64,000 bases of DNA, taken from positions 65,768 through 129,767 of the forward strand of contig DASUBV010000150.1 of the NCBI GenBank assembly GCA_035763085.1, given 5' to 3'. This DNA is from DASUBV01 sp035763085 (lineage in GTDB: Bacteria; Actinomycetota; Actinomycetes; Streptosporangiales; Streptosporangiaceae). Below, piece after piece: positions 16,585-25,229 of the stretch. The number at the start of each line of letters is the position of its first letter. Position 1 is the first letter of the stretch. The position numbers and the translations under genes are program-made. A model generated the notes under the pieces. That model had not been told where the DNA came from. It made no database searches and worked only from the letters and a program-made list of their open reading frames with translations.

Positions 16585-17786
16585 GTCGAGTACGCCGAGT
16601 TCTCGTAGACGTACTGCTCGGTCAGGTCGGTCGTCCAGATCGTCGCGGCGTGCCCGCCCGCCGCCAGGTCCGCCGTGATCGTGACGTCGCGCCCGGACAG
16701 GTCCACCGTGCCGCGGTCGGCCGCGCCGGTCCCGTCCTTGCACACCCAGACGCCGTTGATGGCCACGCTGAGCTGGTCCGGCTCGAACACGGCGGCGGTC
16801 GTGCCGATGGCGGCCAGCACGCGGCCCCAGTTCGGGTCCGCGCCGCCGATCGCGCACTTCAGCAGGGTGCACCGCGCGATGGCCCGGCCGACCAGTACCG
16901 CGTCGGCCTCGCTGGCCGCGCCGGTCACCTCGATCGCGATCGCCTTGGTCGCGCCCTCGGCGTCGCGCTGCATCTGCTGAGCCAGGTCCGCGCAGGCCCG
17001 GGTCACCAGGCCGGCGAACTCGGCCGGGTCGGGCCGTACGCCCGAGGCGCCGCTGGCCAGCAGCAGCACCGTGTCGTTGGTGGACATGCACCCGTCGGTG
17101 TCCAGCCGGTCAAACGTCTGGCCGACCGCGCCGCGCAGCGCGCTGTCCAGCTCCGCCGCGCTCAGCTCGGCGTCAGTGGTGAGCACCACCAGCATCGTGG
17201 CCAGCGCGGGGGCCAGCATCGCCGCGCCCTTGCCCATCCCGCCGACCACGTACCCGGAGCCCGCGAGCGAGCAGGTCTTGGGCACTGTGTCGGTGGTCCG
17301 GATGGCATCGGCCGCGGCGGGCCCGCCGTCGGCACTGGCGCGGGCGACGGCAGCATCCACGCCGGCCAGCAGCTTGTCGACGGGCAGCCGGTCGCCGATC
17401 AGGCCGGTCGAGCAGACCGCGATCTCCCCGGCGCCCACCTCGCCGGCCGCGCCGGGGCCCGACTCGCCCGCCTCATCAGCCGCGGCAGCAGCCGACAGGG
17501 CCGCGGCCAGGTGCTCGGCCGTGCGGTGGGTGTCGGCGAACCCGGCCGGCCCGGTGCACGCGTTGGCCCCGCCGGAGTTCAGCACCACGGCACGGACCCG
17601 GCCGGCCGCCAGGACCTGCTGGCTCCACAGGACCGGCGCCGCCTTCACCCGGTTGCTGGTGAACACGCCGGCGGCGGCGATGGCCGGTCCGTCGTTGAGC
17701 ACGACGGCGACATCGGGGCTGCCGGACTCCTTGATCCCCGCCGCTACCCCCGCGGCGCGAAAGCCCCGCGGATCAGTGACACTCAT
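16581..17786 (-). CDS. argJ: Ornithine acetyltransferase / N-acetylglutamate synthase (ArgJ)
   Basis: Transfers acetyl from N-acetylornithine to glutamate, giving a cyclic arginine pathway; some members also use acetyl-CoA. ArgJ self-cleaves before a Thr: the region GGMGKGAAMLAPALATMLVV carries this Thr (ALA|TML). Other conserved parts are FTSNRVKAAPVLWSQQVL, VVLNSGGANACTGPAGFAD, and GRVLAAIGTTAAVFEPDQL. The start is ATG 17786, overlapping the argC stop (ATGA); the upstream extension of the frame is argC antiphase. The length of 401 residues is normal. Its presence makes a dedicated argA/argE pair unnecessary. Confidence 0.97.
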   Translation of the reverse strand: MSVTDPRGFRAAGVAAGIKESGSPDVAVVLNDGPAIAAAGVFTSNRVKAAPVLWSQQVLAAGRVRAVVLNSGGANACTGPAGFADTHRTAEHLAAALSAAAAADEAGESGPGAAGEVGAGEIAVCSTGLIGDRLPVDKLLAGVDAAVARASADGGPAAADAIRTTDTVPKTCSLAGSGYVVGGMGKGAAMLAPALATMLVVLTTDAELSAAELDSALRGAVGQTFDRLDTDGCMSTNDTVLLLASGASGVRPDPAEFAGLVTRACADLAQQMQRDAEGATKAIAIEVTGAASEADAVLVGRAIARCTLLKCAIGGADPNWGRVLAAIGTTAAVFEPDQLSVAINGVWVCKDGTGAADRGTVDLSGRDVTITADLAAGGHAATIWTTDLTEQYVYENSAYST

Positions 17787-18859
17787 GGCGCGACTCCGCT
17801 CGCGGTCAGGCCGGCTGCCTCGGGCAGGCCCAGCATCAGGTTGGCGTTCTGGATGGCCTGGCCGGCCGCTCCCTTGCCGAGGTTGTCGATCGCGGCGACG
17901 ACCACCGCCCGCCCGGCGCGCGGGTCGGCCGCGGCCTGCAGGTGCGCCCCGTTGGAGCCGGCCACCGGCCCGGTCGCCGGCCACCGGCCCGCGGGCAGCA
18001 CGCAGGCGAACCCCGCGTCGCCGTAGGCGGCGGCCAGCGCTGCGCGCAGGTCCTCGGTGCCAGTGCAGGCCGAGCTCAGCCGCGCGGTGCAGGTGGCGAG
18101 GATGCCGCGTGGCATCGGCGCCAGCACCGGCGTGAACGACACGCTCGCACCCGTGCTGGCTCCGCCGCCGCCGGCGGCGCCGCCCGGGTCGCCGAACTCG
18201 CGCAGCGCCTGCTCGATCTCGGCCGTGTGCCGGTGCGTGCCGCCGGCCTGGTAGGCCGACACCGACCCCATCACCTCGCTGCCCAGCAGGTCCGCGCGCA
18301 GCGACCGGCCCGCGCCGGACGTTCCGGAGGCAGCCACGACCACCACGTCCCGGGCTGTCACCAGCCCGGCCGCTATCAGCGGCACCAGCGCCAGGATGGC
18401 CGCGGTCGCGTAGCAGCCCGGCGCCGCTACCCGGCTGGCCGCGCTGACCTGCTCCCGCAGCCCGGGCAATTCCGGCAGGCCGGTGACCCACCGTCCCGGA
18501 TGCGCACCGCTGTAGTGCCGTGCCCAGGCCTCCGGGTCCGACAGGCGGAAGTCCGGGCCCAGGTCCACGACCTTGACCGCGGCCGGGAGGCTCGCGGCCA
18601 GCGGCGCCGACTCACCCGCGGGCAGCGCCAGGAACACCAGGTCGCAGCCCGCCACGCTGGCCGCGCCATGTGCCTCGAACACCCGTCCCGCCAGCCCGGC
18701 CACCCCGGCCAGGTGCGGGTGCACCTCGCCGACCGTCTTGCCCGCGCTGCCGCCGGCCGTGATCGCGCCAATCTCCAGGTCCGGGTGACCAGCCAGCAGC
18801 CGCAGCAGCTCACCGCCCGCGTACCCGCTCGCGCCGGCCACCGCAACCCGCGCTCCCAT
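17783..18859 (-). CDS. argC: N-acetyl-gamma-glutamyl-phosphate reductase
   Basis: NADPH-dependent reductase and the first gene of the arg operon. The N-terminal nucleotide-binding motif is VAVAGASGYAGGELLRLLAG; the catalytic Cys is in AAPGCYATAAILALVPLIAA. FTPVLAPMPRGILATCTARL and AIDNLGKGAAGQAIQNANLM are further family blocks. ATG 18859 follows an AGGAGG at 18864-18869. The length of 358 residues includes a short Gly/Ala loop (GGAAGGGGAS). Upstream lies a promoter covered by two ARG boxes. Confidence 0.97.
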   Translation of the reverse strand: MGARVAVAGASGYAGGELLRLLAGHPDLEIGAITAGGSAGKTVGEVHPHLAGVAGLAGRVFEAHGAASVAGCDLVFLALPAGESAPLAASLPAAVKVVDLGPDFRLSDPEAWARHYSGAHPGRWVTGLPELPGLREQVSAASRVAAPGCYATAAILALVPLIAAGLVTARDVVVVAASGTSGAGRSLRADLLGSEVMGSVSAYQAGGTHRHTAEIEQALREFGDPGGAAGGGGASTGASVSFTPVLAPMPRGILATCTARLSSACTGTEDLRAALAAAYGDAGFACVLPAGRWPATGPVAGSNGAHLQAAADPRAGRAVVVAAIDNLGKGAAGQAIQNANLMLGLPEAAGLTASGVAP

Positions 18860-18938
18860 CAGGCCTCCTGACCGTCAACAGGCCCAGCACCGGATGCGCG
18901 GGGCGCCGCACCGGCATGCATCACCTGCCGCGCCGGGC

Positions 18939-18977
18939 TGTGCATAATTATGCTTTCTGCTGAGTGGATATGCAACA
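18939..18977 (-). promoter_or_regulatory. argC promoter with tandem ARG boxes
   Basis: On the minus strand a -35 TTGCAT (18975-18970) and -10 CATAAT (18952-18947) are separated by 17 bp. Two 18-bp ARG-box-like elements lie at 18939-18956 and 18960-18977, separated by 3 bp (21 bp centre to centre), the spacing known for ArgR operators. The first has a perfect 12-bp palindrome GCATAATTATGC (18942-18953). The second has TGAGT and ATGCA half sites. ArgR bound here would cover both promoter hexamers. This AT-rich patch stands out in GC-rich surroundings. Confidence 0.8.
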
Positions 18978-19137
18978 CTGGTGTGCTCCTGCTCGCCCGG
19001 CCGGCGCGTGCGCGGCCTGCCGCCGGGCGGCCCGGCGGACGAGAATGGTGCCCGGAGTTGGCCGGACTGTTACGTGCCCTGGCTTGGGGTCGCCCCGGTG
19101 AAGGCGGCATGATGATGGCCCGGAAGGGAGAGCGCAT

Positions 19138-19599
19138 ATGCACCCGAGCGGTGGCCAGTCCACGTTGCGCACCGTGCGGGCCCGGCGCACCTGGCTCGGG
19201 CTGACGGCGCTCGGCGCTGTCACCATGCTGGCTGCGGTCGGCTGCGGCCACTCCGCCCCGGCGGCGCCGGCGGCCAGGACAGCCAGGACCGGGACGACGC
19301 CGGTGCACATCGTCGCCCGCTGCGGCACGGCCAGGACCGTGGCCAACGTGCCGGTCCGGATCGAGGTCACCCGCGGCAAGGTGGCCTGCTCCAAGGCGCT
19401 GACCATCGAGCGCGACTACGCCAGGGCCATCGCCGAGGGCAAGGCGCCGGGTAACGGCGGCGGCGGGCCGGTCATGGTCAGCGGCTGGAAGTGCCAGGGC
19501 TACCCGACCGAGAAGGTGCTGGCCACCGGCTGGGCGTCGCACTGCGTGCGCGGCGGCACGCAGATCCTCGCCGTCCTCCCCCCGCCCAAGAAGTCCTGA
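19138..19599 (+). CDS. Small secreted lipoprotein of unknown function
   Basis: Predicted 153-residue lipoprotein. A basic start is followed by a hydrophobic segment (WLGLTALGAVTMLAAVGC), with lipobox LAAVGC near residue 36. The mature part has an Ala/Thr-rich linker and a domain with four Cys: VARCGTARTVANVPVRIEV, GKVACSKALTIERDYARAI, VSGWKCQGYP and GWASHCVRGG. Similar small secreted domains with a 'C..A..v..y..g......gW.C' pattern are common in actinobacteria, with no function known to me. ATG 19138 follows GGGAGAG. A possible promoter is TTGGGG (19084-19089), 18 bp, CATGAT (19108-19113). It is divergent from argC. Confidence 0.8.
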   Translation: MHPSGGQSTLRTVRARRTWLGLTALGAVTMLAAVGCGHSAPAAPAARTARTGTTPVHIVARCGTARTVANVPVRIEVTRGKVACSKALTIERDYARAIAEGKAPGNGGGGPVMVSGWKCQGYPTEKVLATGWASHCVRGGTQILAVLPPPKKS

Positions 19600-19639
19600 C
19601 CAGCCCCGGCCCCCGCCCGGCGGCAGCCGCGGGCGCGGC

Positions 19640-22354
19640 TTACGAGGCGCCGCGCAGCACAGCGCCCGTCCGGCGGCCCGCCTCGGCGACGGCCGCCTCG
19701 CGGGCCGCGCTCGCCTCCTCGGCCGTCAGCGTCCGGTCCGGGGCGCGGAACCGCAGCGTGTAGGCCAGCGACTTGCACCCCTCGCCGGCCTGGTCGCCGG
19801 TGTAGACATCGAACAGCCGCAGGTCCTCCAGCAGCACGTCACCGGCCCCGGCCGCGCCGGCCGCCAGCGCCCGCTCCACCTCGGCGGCCGGCACCGTGTC
19901 GGCCACGATCAGCGCGACGTCCTGGGTCGCCACCGGGTAGCCCGAGATCACCGGCGCCTGCACCAGGCCGAGCTGGTCGGCGGCCGTCTCGATGACCGAC
20001 ATGTCCAGCTCCGCGGCGGCCGTGCGCGGCGGCAGCCCGAACGCGGCCGTGACCCGCGGGTGCAGTTCGCCGGCGTGCCCGGCCAGCCACTCCCGGCCGT
20101 TCTCGCCGGTCACGAACAGCGCCGCGCAGCGTCCCGGGTGCCAGGGCTCGTGCTGGTCCGCGCGCACCTCGAAGCTGACCCCGCTGACGCGCAGCACCTG
20201 CCGGGCCGCCTCCATCGCGTCCTGCCAGCCGGCCGCCCGACCGCCGCCCCACCAGCCGGGCAGCTCCCGGTGGCCGGTCATGGCGATGGCGATGCGCAGC
20301 GGCTGGTCCGGCAGCGCGGACGTCAGCTCGCTCAGCTCGGCCTCAGTCGGGGCGCGGTCCACCGGCAGGATCGGCGCGACCCGCGGCCCGCCCGGCCCCG
20401 GCCGGAACACCAGCCCGGTCTCGAACAGGGCCACGTCGGTGAAGCCGCGGCCGATGTTGCGCACGAGCACTTTCAGCAGGCCGGGCAGCAGCGTAGTGCG
20501 CAGCAGCGGCTCGTCCTCGCTGATCGGGTTGGCCACCGTCAGCGCATTGCGCCGGTCGTCGTCAGCTGGCAGCAGCAGCCGGTCGAAGTCGGCCGCCGTC
20601 GCGAACGAGTTGCTGGACACTTCCACCAGCCCGGAGGCGGCCAGCACCCGGCCGGTGGTCCGGCGCAGCCGCTGCCGGCGGGTCAGCCCCCGGCCGGCCG
20701 TGGCGCGCGGCTCGCGCACCGGGATCTGCTCGTAGCCCTCCAGCCGGATGACCTCCTCAGCCAGGTCGGCCGGGTCGGTCAGGTCGGGCCGCCAGGACGG
20801 CGGGACCACCGACAGCATCGGCCCGGACCGGTCGTGCCGGCCGTGGTCGCGCCGGGCATGCGCGCCGGGCCCGCCCGCGCCGTGCGGTCCCGCACCGGGC
20901 GCGCCCGCCGCCGGCTCGCCCGGCCCGCTATTCCCGTCGCCGCTGCCCGCGCCCGGCTCGGCCACCACCGTCACCTGGCAGCCCACCTGGCGCAGCCGCT
21001 CGACCACGGTGTCCCGGCCGTAGGTCATCCCGGCCACCTGGTCCGGATAGTCGGCCGCCAGCGTGATCGTCACCGGCTCAACCGGCTCGCTGGCGTAGCT
21101 GCAGCCCGGCACGACCGTCCCGTCGGCCAGCTCGGCCAGCATCGCCACCGCCCGCGCCGAGGCGCGCAGCTGCAGCTCGTAGTCGACGCCGCGCTCGAAC
21201 CGGGCCGAGGCCTCCGAGCTCAGCCGGTGCCGCCGGCTCATCCGCGCCGTGCCGCGGGCCGAGAAGTGCGCCGCCTCGATGACCAGGTCCCGCGACTGCG
21301 GCGTGACCTCGGTCGCCAGCCCGCCCATCGTCCCGGCCAGCGAGATCGGGCCGGAGGAGTCGGTGATCAGGATGTCCTCGGGGTCCAGCGTGCGGACCAC
21401 GTGGTCCAGCGTCTCCAGCTGCTCGCCCGGCAGTGCCCGCCGGACCACGATCGGCCCGCTGAGCCGGGCCCGGTCGAAGGCGTGCAGCGGCTGGCCGGTC
21501 TCCAGCATCAGGTAGTTGGTCACGTCCACGGCCAGCGACACGCTGCGCTGCCCGGCCCGGGCCAGCCGGACCCGCATCCACAGCGGGGTCGGCCGGTCCG
21601 GGTCGATCCCGCGCACCTCGCGCAGCACGAACCGGTCGCACGCCGTCGGGTCGGCGATGCTGGCCGGCCACACCTCGTCGGACTGCCGGCTGGCATCGGA
21701 GGTGAGCCCGGCGTCGGCCAGCGTGGCCGGGTCGGCCAGCAGGCCGGCGTCGCCGGGCAGGCCCGCGCTAGCCGGGTCGGTGTACGGGGCGCCGTAGGAG
21801 ATCGCCAGCTCCCGCGCGATGCCGCGGACCGAGAACGCGAACCCCTTATCCGGCGTCACGTTCACGTCCAGCACCGTGTCGCGCAGCCGTGCGTACTCCA
21901 CGAAGTCGGTGCCCAGCGGCGCGTCCGGCGGCAGCACCATGATCCCCGAGTGGTCGTCGCCGATGCCCAGCTCGGACGCCGAGCAGATCATCCCCTCCGA
22001 CATCTTGCCGTAGGTCTTGCGCGCGCCGATCTCGAAGCCGCCCGGCAGCGTGGCGCCCGGCGTCGCCAGCGGCACCCGGTCACCGGCCGCGAAGTTGGTC
22101 GCGCCGCAGATGACGTGCCGCTCCTGGCCGTCCCCGGTGGACACCTGGCAGTACCGGACCGGCTTGCGGAACCCGGTCAGCTCCTCCACGTCCAGCACCT
22201 GGGCCACCACGATGCCGGTGATGTCCTGGCCGACCCGCTCGATCGTCTCGATCTCCAGGCCGCAGGCCGTCAGCCGCCGGGCCACCTCCTCGGTGTCCTC
22301 GCCGGCCGCGCCGATGGCCGCGTACTCCAGCAGCCACGACAGCGGGACCCTCAT
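19640..22354 (-). CDS. pheT: Phenylalanyl-tRNA synthetase beta subunit
   Basis: Beta subunit of the (alpha-beta)2 PheRS. The start is ATG 22354 (MRVPLSWLLEYAAIG), overlapping the pheS stop as ATGA; the ATG 12 nt earlier would give MGDV extra. Domains in order are the tRNA-binding fold (about 40-155, GIVVAQVLDVEEL), the B3/B4 editing domain (LMLETGQPLHAFDRARLSGP), B5, the catalytic-like domain (NPISEDEPLLRTTLLPGLLK), and the C-terminal anticodon-binding FDX-ACB (LRLFDVYTGDQAGEGCKSLA). An extra Gly/Pro/His-rich stretch of about 45 residues (near bases 20825-20960) lies in or beside B5. Total length is 904 against about 800 typical. Confidence 0.97.
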   Translation of the reverse strand: MRVPLSWLLEYAAIGAAGEDTEEVARRLTACGLEIETIERVGQDITGIVVAQVLDVEELTGFRKPVRYCQVSTGDGQERHVICGATNFAAGDRVPLATPGATLPGGFEIGARKTYGKMSEGMICSASELGIGDDHSGIMVLPPDAPLGTDFVEYARLRDTVLDVNVTPDKGFAFSVRGIARELAISYGAPYTDPASAGLPGDAGLLADPATLADAGLTSDASRQSDEVWPASIADPTACDRFVLREVRGIDPDRPTPLWMRVRLARAGQRSVSLAVDVTNYLMLETGQPLHAFDRARLSGPIVVRRALPGEQLETLDHVVRTLDPEDILITDSSGPISLAGTMGGLATEVTPQSRDLVIEAAHFSARGTARMSRRHRLSSEASARFERGVDYELQLRASARAVAMLAELADGTVVPGCSYASEPVEPVTITLAADYPDQVAGMTYGRDTVVERLRQVGCQVTVVAEPGAGSGDGNSGPGEPAAGAPGAGPHGAGGPGAHARRDHGRHDRSGPMLSVVPPSWRPDLTDPADLAEEVIRLEGYEQIPVREPRATAGRGLTRRQRLRRTTGRVLAASGLVEVSSNSFATAADFDRLLLPADDDRRNALTVANPISEDEPLLRTTLLPGLLKVLVRNIGRGFTDVALFETGLVFRPGPGGPRVAPILPVDRAPTEAELSELTSALPDQPLRIAIAMTGHRELPGWWGGGRAAGWQDAMEAARQVLRVSGVSFEVRADQHEPWHPGRCAALFVTGENGREWLAGHAGELHPRVTAAFGLPPRTAAAELDMSVIETAADQLGLVQAPVISGYPVATQDVALIVADTVPAAEVERALAAGAAGAGDVLLEDLRLFDVYTGDQAGEGCKSLAYTLRFRAPDRTLTAEEASAAREAAVAEAGRRTGAVLRGAS

Positions 22355-23475
22355 GACATCTCCCATCCGAACGCCCGGCTGAACCGCACGTCGCCCTCCA
22401 GCGTGTCCCGGATGTCCGCCAGCCCGTTGCGGACCATCAGCGTGCGCTCAATGCCCAGCCCGAACGCGAAGCCCGAGTACCGGTCCGGGTCGATCCCGCA
22501 GGCCACCAGCACCCGCGGGTTGACCATGCCGCAGCCGGCGATCTCGATCCAGCCCTGCGACCGGCACACCCGGCACGGCGCGCCGCCCGGCTTGGTCGAG
22601 GCGCCCCGGCAGATGTGGCACTCCATCGACACGTCCGCCGACGGCTCGGTGAACGGGAAGAAGTCCGGCCGCAGCCGGGTGCGCAGCCCCTCGCCGAACA
22701 TCGCGTCCACGAACGCGCGGATCGCGCCGCGCAGGTCGGCCATGGTCAGGCCCTCGTCCACGGCCAGGCACTCGATCTGGTTGAACACCGGGCTGTGCGT
22801 GGCGTCCAGCGTGTCGGTGCGGAAGCACTTGCCCGGGCTCACCACATACAGCGGCAGCGGCCGGGTCAGCATGGCCCGGATCTGCACTGGCGAGGTGTGC
22901 GTGCGCAGCACCACGCCCGACTTGCTGCTGCCGTCCGGCGCGGCCGCGAACATCGTGTCGTAGCTGTCCCGTGCGGGGTGGTCGGGCGGGAAGTTCAGCG
23001 CGTCGAAGTTGTACCACTCGGCCTCGACCTCGGGGCCCTCGGCAACCTCGTAGCCCATCCCGACGAACACGTCGACCAGCTGCTCAGCCACCGTGGTGAC
23101 CGGGTGCCGGGCCCCGGCCGGCTCGCGGTCCCAGGGCAGCGTCACATCGACGCTCTCCTCGATCAGCACGCGCTGGTCCCGCTCGGCCTCCAGCGCGGCC
23201 TGGCGGTCGGCCAGCGCGGCCCGGATCGCGGCCCTGGCCGTGCCGACCCGCTTGCCCGCCTGGGCCCGCGCGGCCGGCGGCAGCGCCCCGATCTCGGCGT
23301 TGGCCAGCGCGATCGGCGCGCGGTCACCCGCGTGCGCCAGCCGCGCTGCCTTCAGTTCCTCTAGCGTGGCCGCGGCGGCGATGGCGGCCAGCGCCTCGTC
23401 GGTAACCCGCTGAACCTCCTCGGGCGACAGCGCTGTCACCTCCACCGGGTCGTAAGTCTTGTTAGGTGCAGACAT
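22351..23475 (-). CDS. pheS: Phenylalanyl-tRNA synthetase alpha subunit
   Basis: Catalytic class II subunit. N-terminal coiled coil (about 20-100) binds tRNA. Catalytic motifs are EVEAEWYNFDALNFPPDHPA, FRTDTLDATHSPVFNQIE (motif 2) and GFAFGLGIERTLMVRNGLAD (motif 3). A segment with CHIC and CRVC pairs (about residues 285-310) may bind zinc, as in some actinobacterial PheS. ATG 23475 is preceded by AGGAGAG. Upstream, 242 bp separate it from the histidine kinase. A GATAGT near 23535 might be a -10 box but no good -35 is seen. No leader peptide rich in Phe codons was found. Confidence 0.97.
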   Translation of the reverse strand: MSAPNKTYDPVEVTALSPEEVQRVTDEALAAIAAAATLEELKAARLAHAGDRAPIALANAEIGALPPAARAQAGKRVGTARAAIRAALADRQAALEAERDQRVLIEESVDVTLPWDREPAGARHPVTTVAEQLVDVFVGMGYEVAEGPEVEAEWYNFDALNFPPDHPARDSYDTMFAAAPDGSSKSGVVLRTHTSPVQIRAMLTRPLPLYVVSPGKCFRTDTLDATHSPVFNQIECLAVDEGLTMADLRGAIRAFVDAMFGEGLRTRLRPDFFPFTEPSADVSMECHICRGASTKPGGAPCRVCRSQGWIEIAGCGMVNPRVLVACGIDPDRYSGFAFGLGIERTLMVRNGLADIRDTLEGDVRFSRAFGWEMS

Positions 23476-23717
23476 CGCGGTTTTGCTCTCCTGCGATCAG
23501 CGACATGTCATTGGTGCATCCGGCGACTATCATCCCGAACGAGCTGCGCGCCCGCTGGCCGGGTTCGCCAGCTACTGCGCCGCCGGAGACGGGAAGCCGC
23601 CGGATCCGCCCGGCCGGCCGTCAGGGCCAGCCTGTCCGTGCTGACTGCGCCCGCGCTGCGCGCGGGCCGGTGCCAGCGAAGAAAGGGTCCGGGCCGCCAG
23701 GCCCGTGAGCCCGCCGG

Positions 23718-24866
23718 TCAGCCGAAGTCAGGCGCGCCGGCGGGCACGGTAAATCGGAACTCAGCCCCGCCGCCGGGTGCCGGGTGCACGGCGATCGTGC
23801 CGCCGTGGGCCTCGACCAGCCCCTTGACGATGAACAGGCCCAGACCCGCCCCGCCGCGCCGCTTGGCCCGCCAGAACTGGCGGAAGACCCTCGAGGCGAG
23901 CTCGGGCGCGATGCCATCGCCCTGGTCGCGGACTGAGACCGCTACCCCGGGGCCGCCTGCCAGCATCGTCGGCTGCACCACAGTGGTAACGGTACCAGCC
24001 CCGTGCCGGAGGGCGTTCTCAATGAGGTTGGCCAGGACCTGGTCGATCTTGTCGGCATCCAGCCAGGTCTCGGGCAGCCCGTCGGCGGCCTCGAGCCGGA
24101 ACCGGTCCTCGGCCTCGCCCGCCGCGACCCGGCCGCTGATCAGCTTGCGGGCCCGCTCCGGGATGTCCACCAGTTGGCGGTGCACCTCAATGCGGCCCGA
24201 CTCGATCCGGGACACGTCCAGCAGCTCGGTGATCAGCCGGGTCACCCGGTCGGCGTCGGCGTTGACGGTCTCCAGCATCACCCGCTTCTGGTCATCGGTG
24301 AACCGGGTCCACTTGGCCAGCAGCGTCGCGGTGAAGCCCTTCACGCTGGTCAGCGGGGAGCGCAGCTCATGGGCAACGGTCGAGACCAGGTCGGCGCGGC
24401 TGCGCTCCAGGCGGGTCCGCTGCTCAGAGCCGCGCAGGGTGATCAGGATCCGCCGGACCGAGCCCGGCTCGCGGTGCCAGCCCTCCCGCGGGCCCGTGCC
24501 GCGCGGGCAGCGCACATAGCCGACGCTGACCAGCAGCTCGGTGCCGTCGGGCAGGTACAGGCAGCACTCCGGGTGCCGGGACCGGATGCTGAGCCCGGAG
24601 TAGGGCTGCGCCGCGGTCCACCAGGACCGCTGGTCAGCGTCCTGCAGCGGCAGCACCTGGCGGATGTCGCCGCCGAGCGCCTGCGCCGGGCTGATCCCGG
24701 TCAGCCGCGCGGCGGCCTTGTTGAAGACGGAGACGCGGCCCGCGTGGTCGGCGATGACCAGGCCGTCGGGAAGGTCATCGGCGAGGACCAGCCCGCCGCT
24801 GAAGTCGGTAGTCGCCGCGAGCGCGCCCGCATGGGCACTCGCCGGGCCCGACACGATCCCGTCCAC
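23718..24866 (-). CDS. PAS-domain sensor histidine kinase (soluble)
   Basis: A 382-residue kinase with no membrane segment. A PAS domain (about 35-135, LPDGLVIADHAGRVSVFNKA) leads to HisKA with the phosphoacceptor His in STVAHELRSPLTSVKGFTAT. The ATPase domain has the N box VLANLIENALRHG, G1 VRDQGDGIAPE and G2 RGGAGLGLFIVKGL. No response regulator lies nearby, so it is an orphan here. A kinase of this type between pheS and the TrmH-family gene is conserved in Streptomyces (the SCO1596 position, from memory). GTG 24866 has a GGAGG about 12 nt upstream; the start is not certain. Confidence 0.92.
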   Translation of the reverse strand: MDGIVSGPASAHAGALAATTDFSGGLVLADDLPDGLVIADHAGRVSVFNKAAARLTGISPAQALGGDIRQVLPLQDADQRSWWTAAQPYSGLSIRSRHPECCLYLPDGTELLVSVGYVRCPRGTGPREGWHREPGSVRRILITLRGSEQRTRLERSRADLVSTVAHELRSPLTSVKGFTATLLAKWTRFTDDQKRVMLETVNADADRVTRLITELLDVSRIESGRIEVHRQLVDIPERARKLISGRVAAGEAEDRFRLEAADGLPETWLDADKIDQVLANLIENALRHGAGTVTTVVQPTMLAGGPGVAVSVRDQGDGIAPELASRVFRQFWRAKRRGGAGLGLFIVKGLVEAHGGTIAVHPAPGGGAEFRFTVPAGAPDFG

Positions 24867-25229
24867 TGATCCGCCGCCTCCGGGGGCCGACTTACCTGTC
24901 CCCCGGCATGACCCTGCGCCGACCCGCGGGTCCGGGGGGAATACCCGCGGGACGGCCCCTGCCGCGTCGCGGCCAGCCGGCGGGTCCGTGACCCAAGCTA
25001 GAGCCGTTCATGACGCAACGTGATCAGACTCTAGCGCGTCGGGATTGGTGCCCGGCACCCCCGGCTGGCCGCACGTAAGCAGATGGTTGCAGGATTCCTC
25101 CCGGCGGCGGAGATCTCTCCCCCGCTCTGTCTGCCCGCTCCCCGGCGTCGCGCCTGGGAGGCGCCGCCTTCCCTCGTCGCAGGCTCCTCAGTCCAGGCGG
25201 CGCCGGCCCGCCGCCGGCTCGCTCTGTGG
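24867..25229 (-). other. 363-bp spacer between TrmH-family gene and histidine kinase
   Basis: No gene is supported. A 7-bp inverted repeat, GCTAGAG (24997-25003) and CTCTAGC (25029-25035), flanks 25 bp. Read on the minus strand its outer arm contains TAGAGT (25033-25028), which fits a TANNNT -10 for the kinase gene, but no -35 is seen 17 bp upstream. The rest is GC-rich and featureless to me. Confidence 0.4.

Noticed and set aside
20060..22963. Plus-strand open frame of 967 codons
   Set aside because: It is antisense to pheT and pheS. The translation is Arg/Gly/His-rich with no domain.
8580..23717. T-box or attenuator leaders for tyrS and pheST
   Set aside because: No T-box core sequence, specifier stem or Phe/Tyr-rich leader peptide was found upstream of tyrS or pheS.
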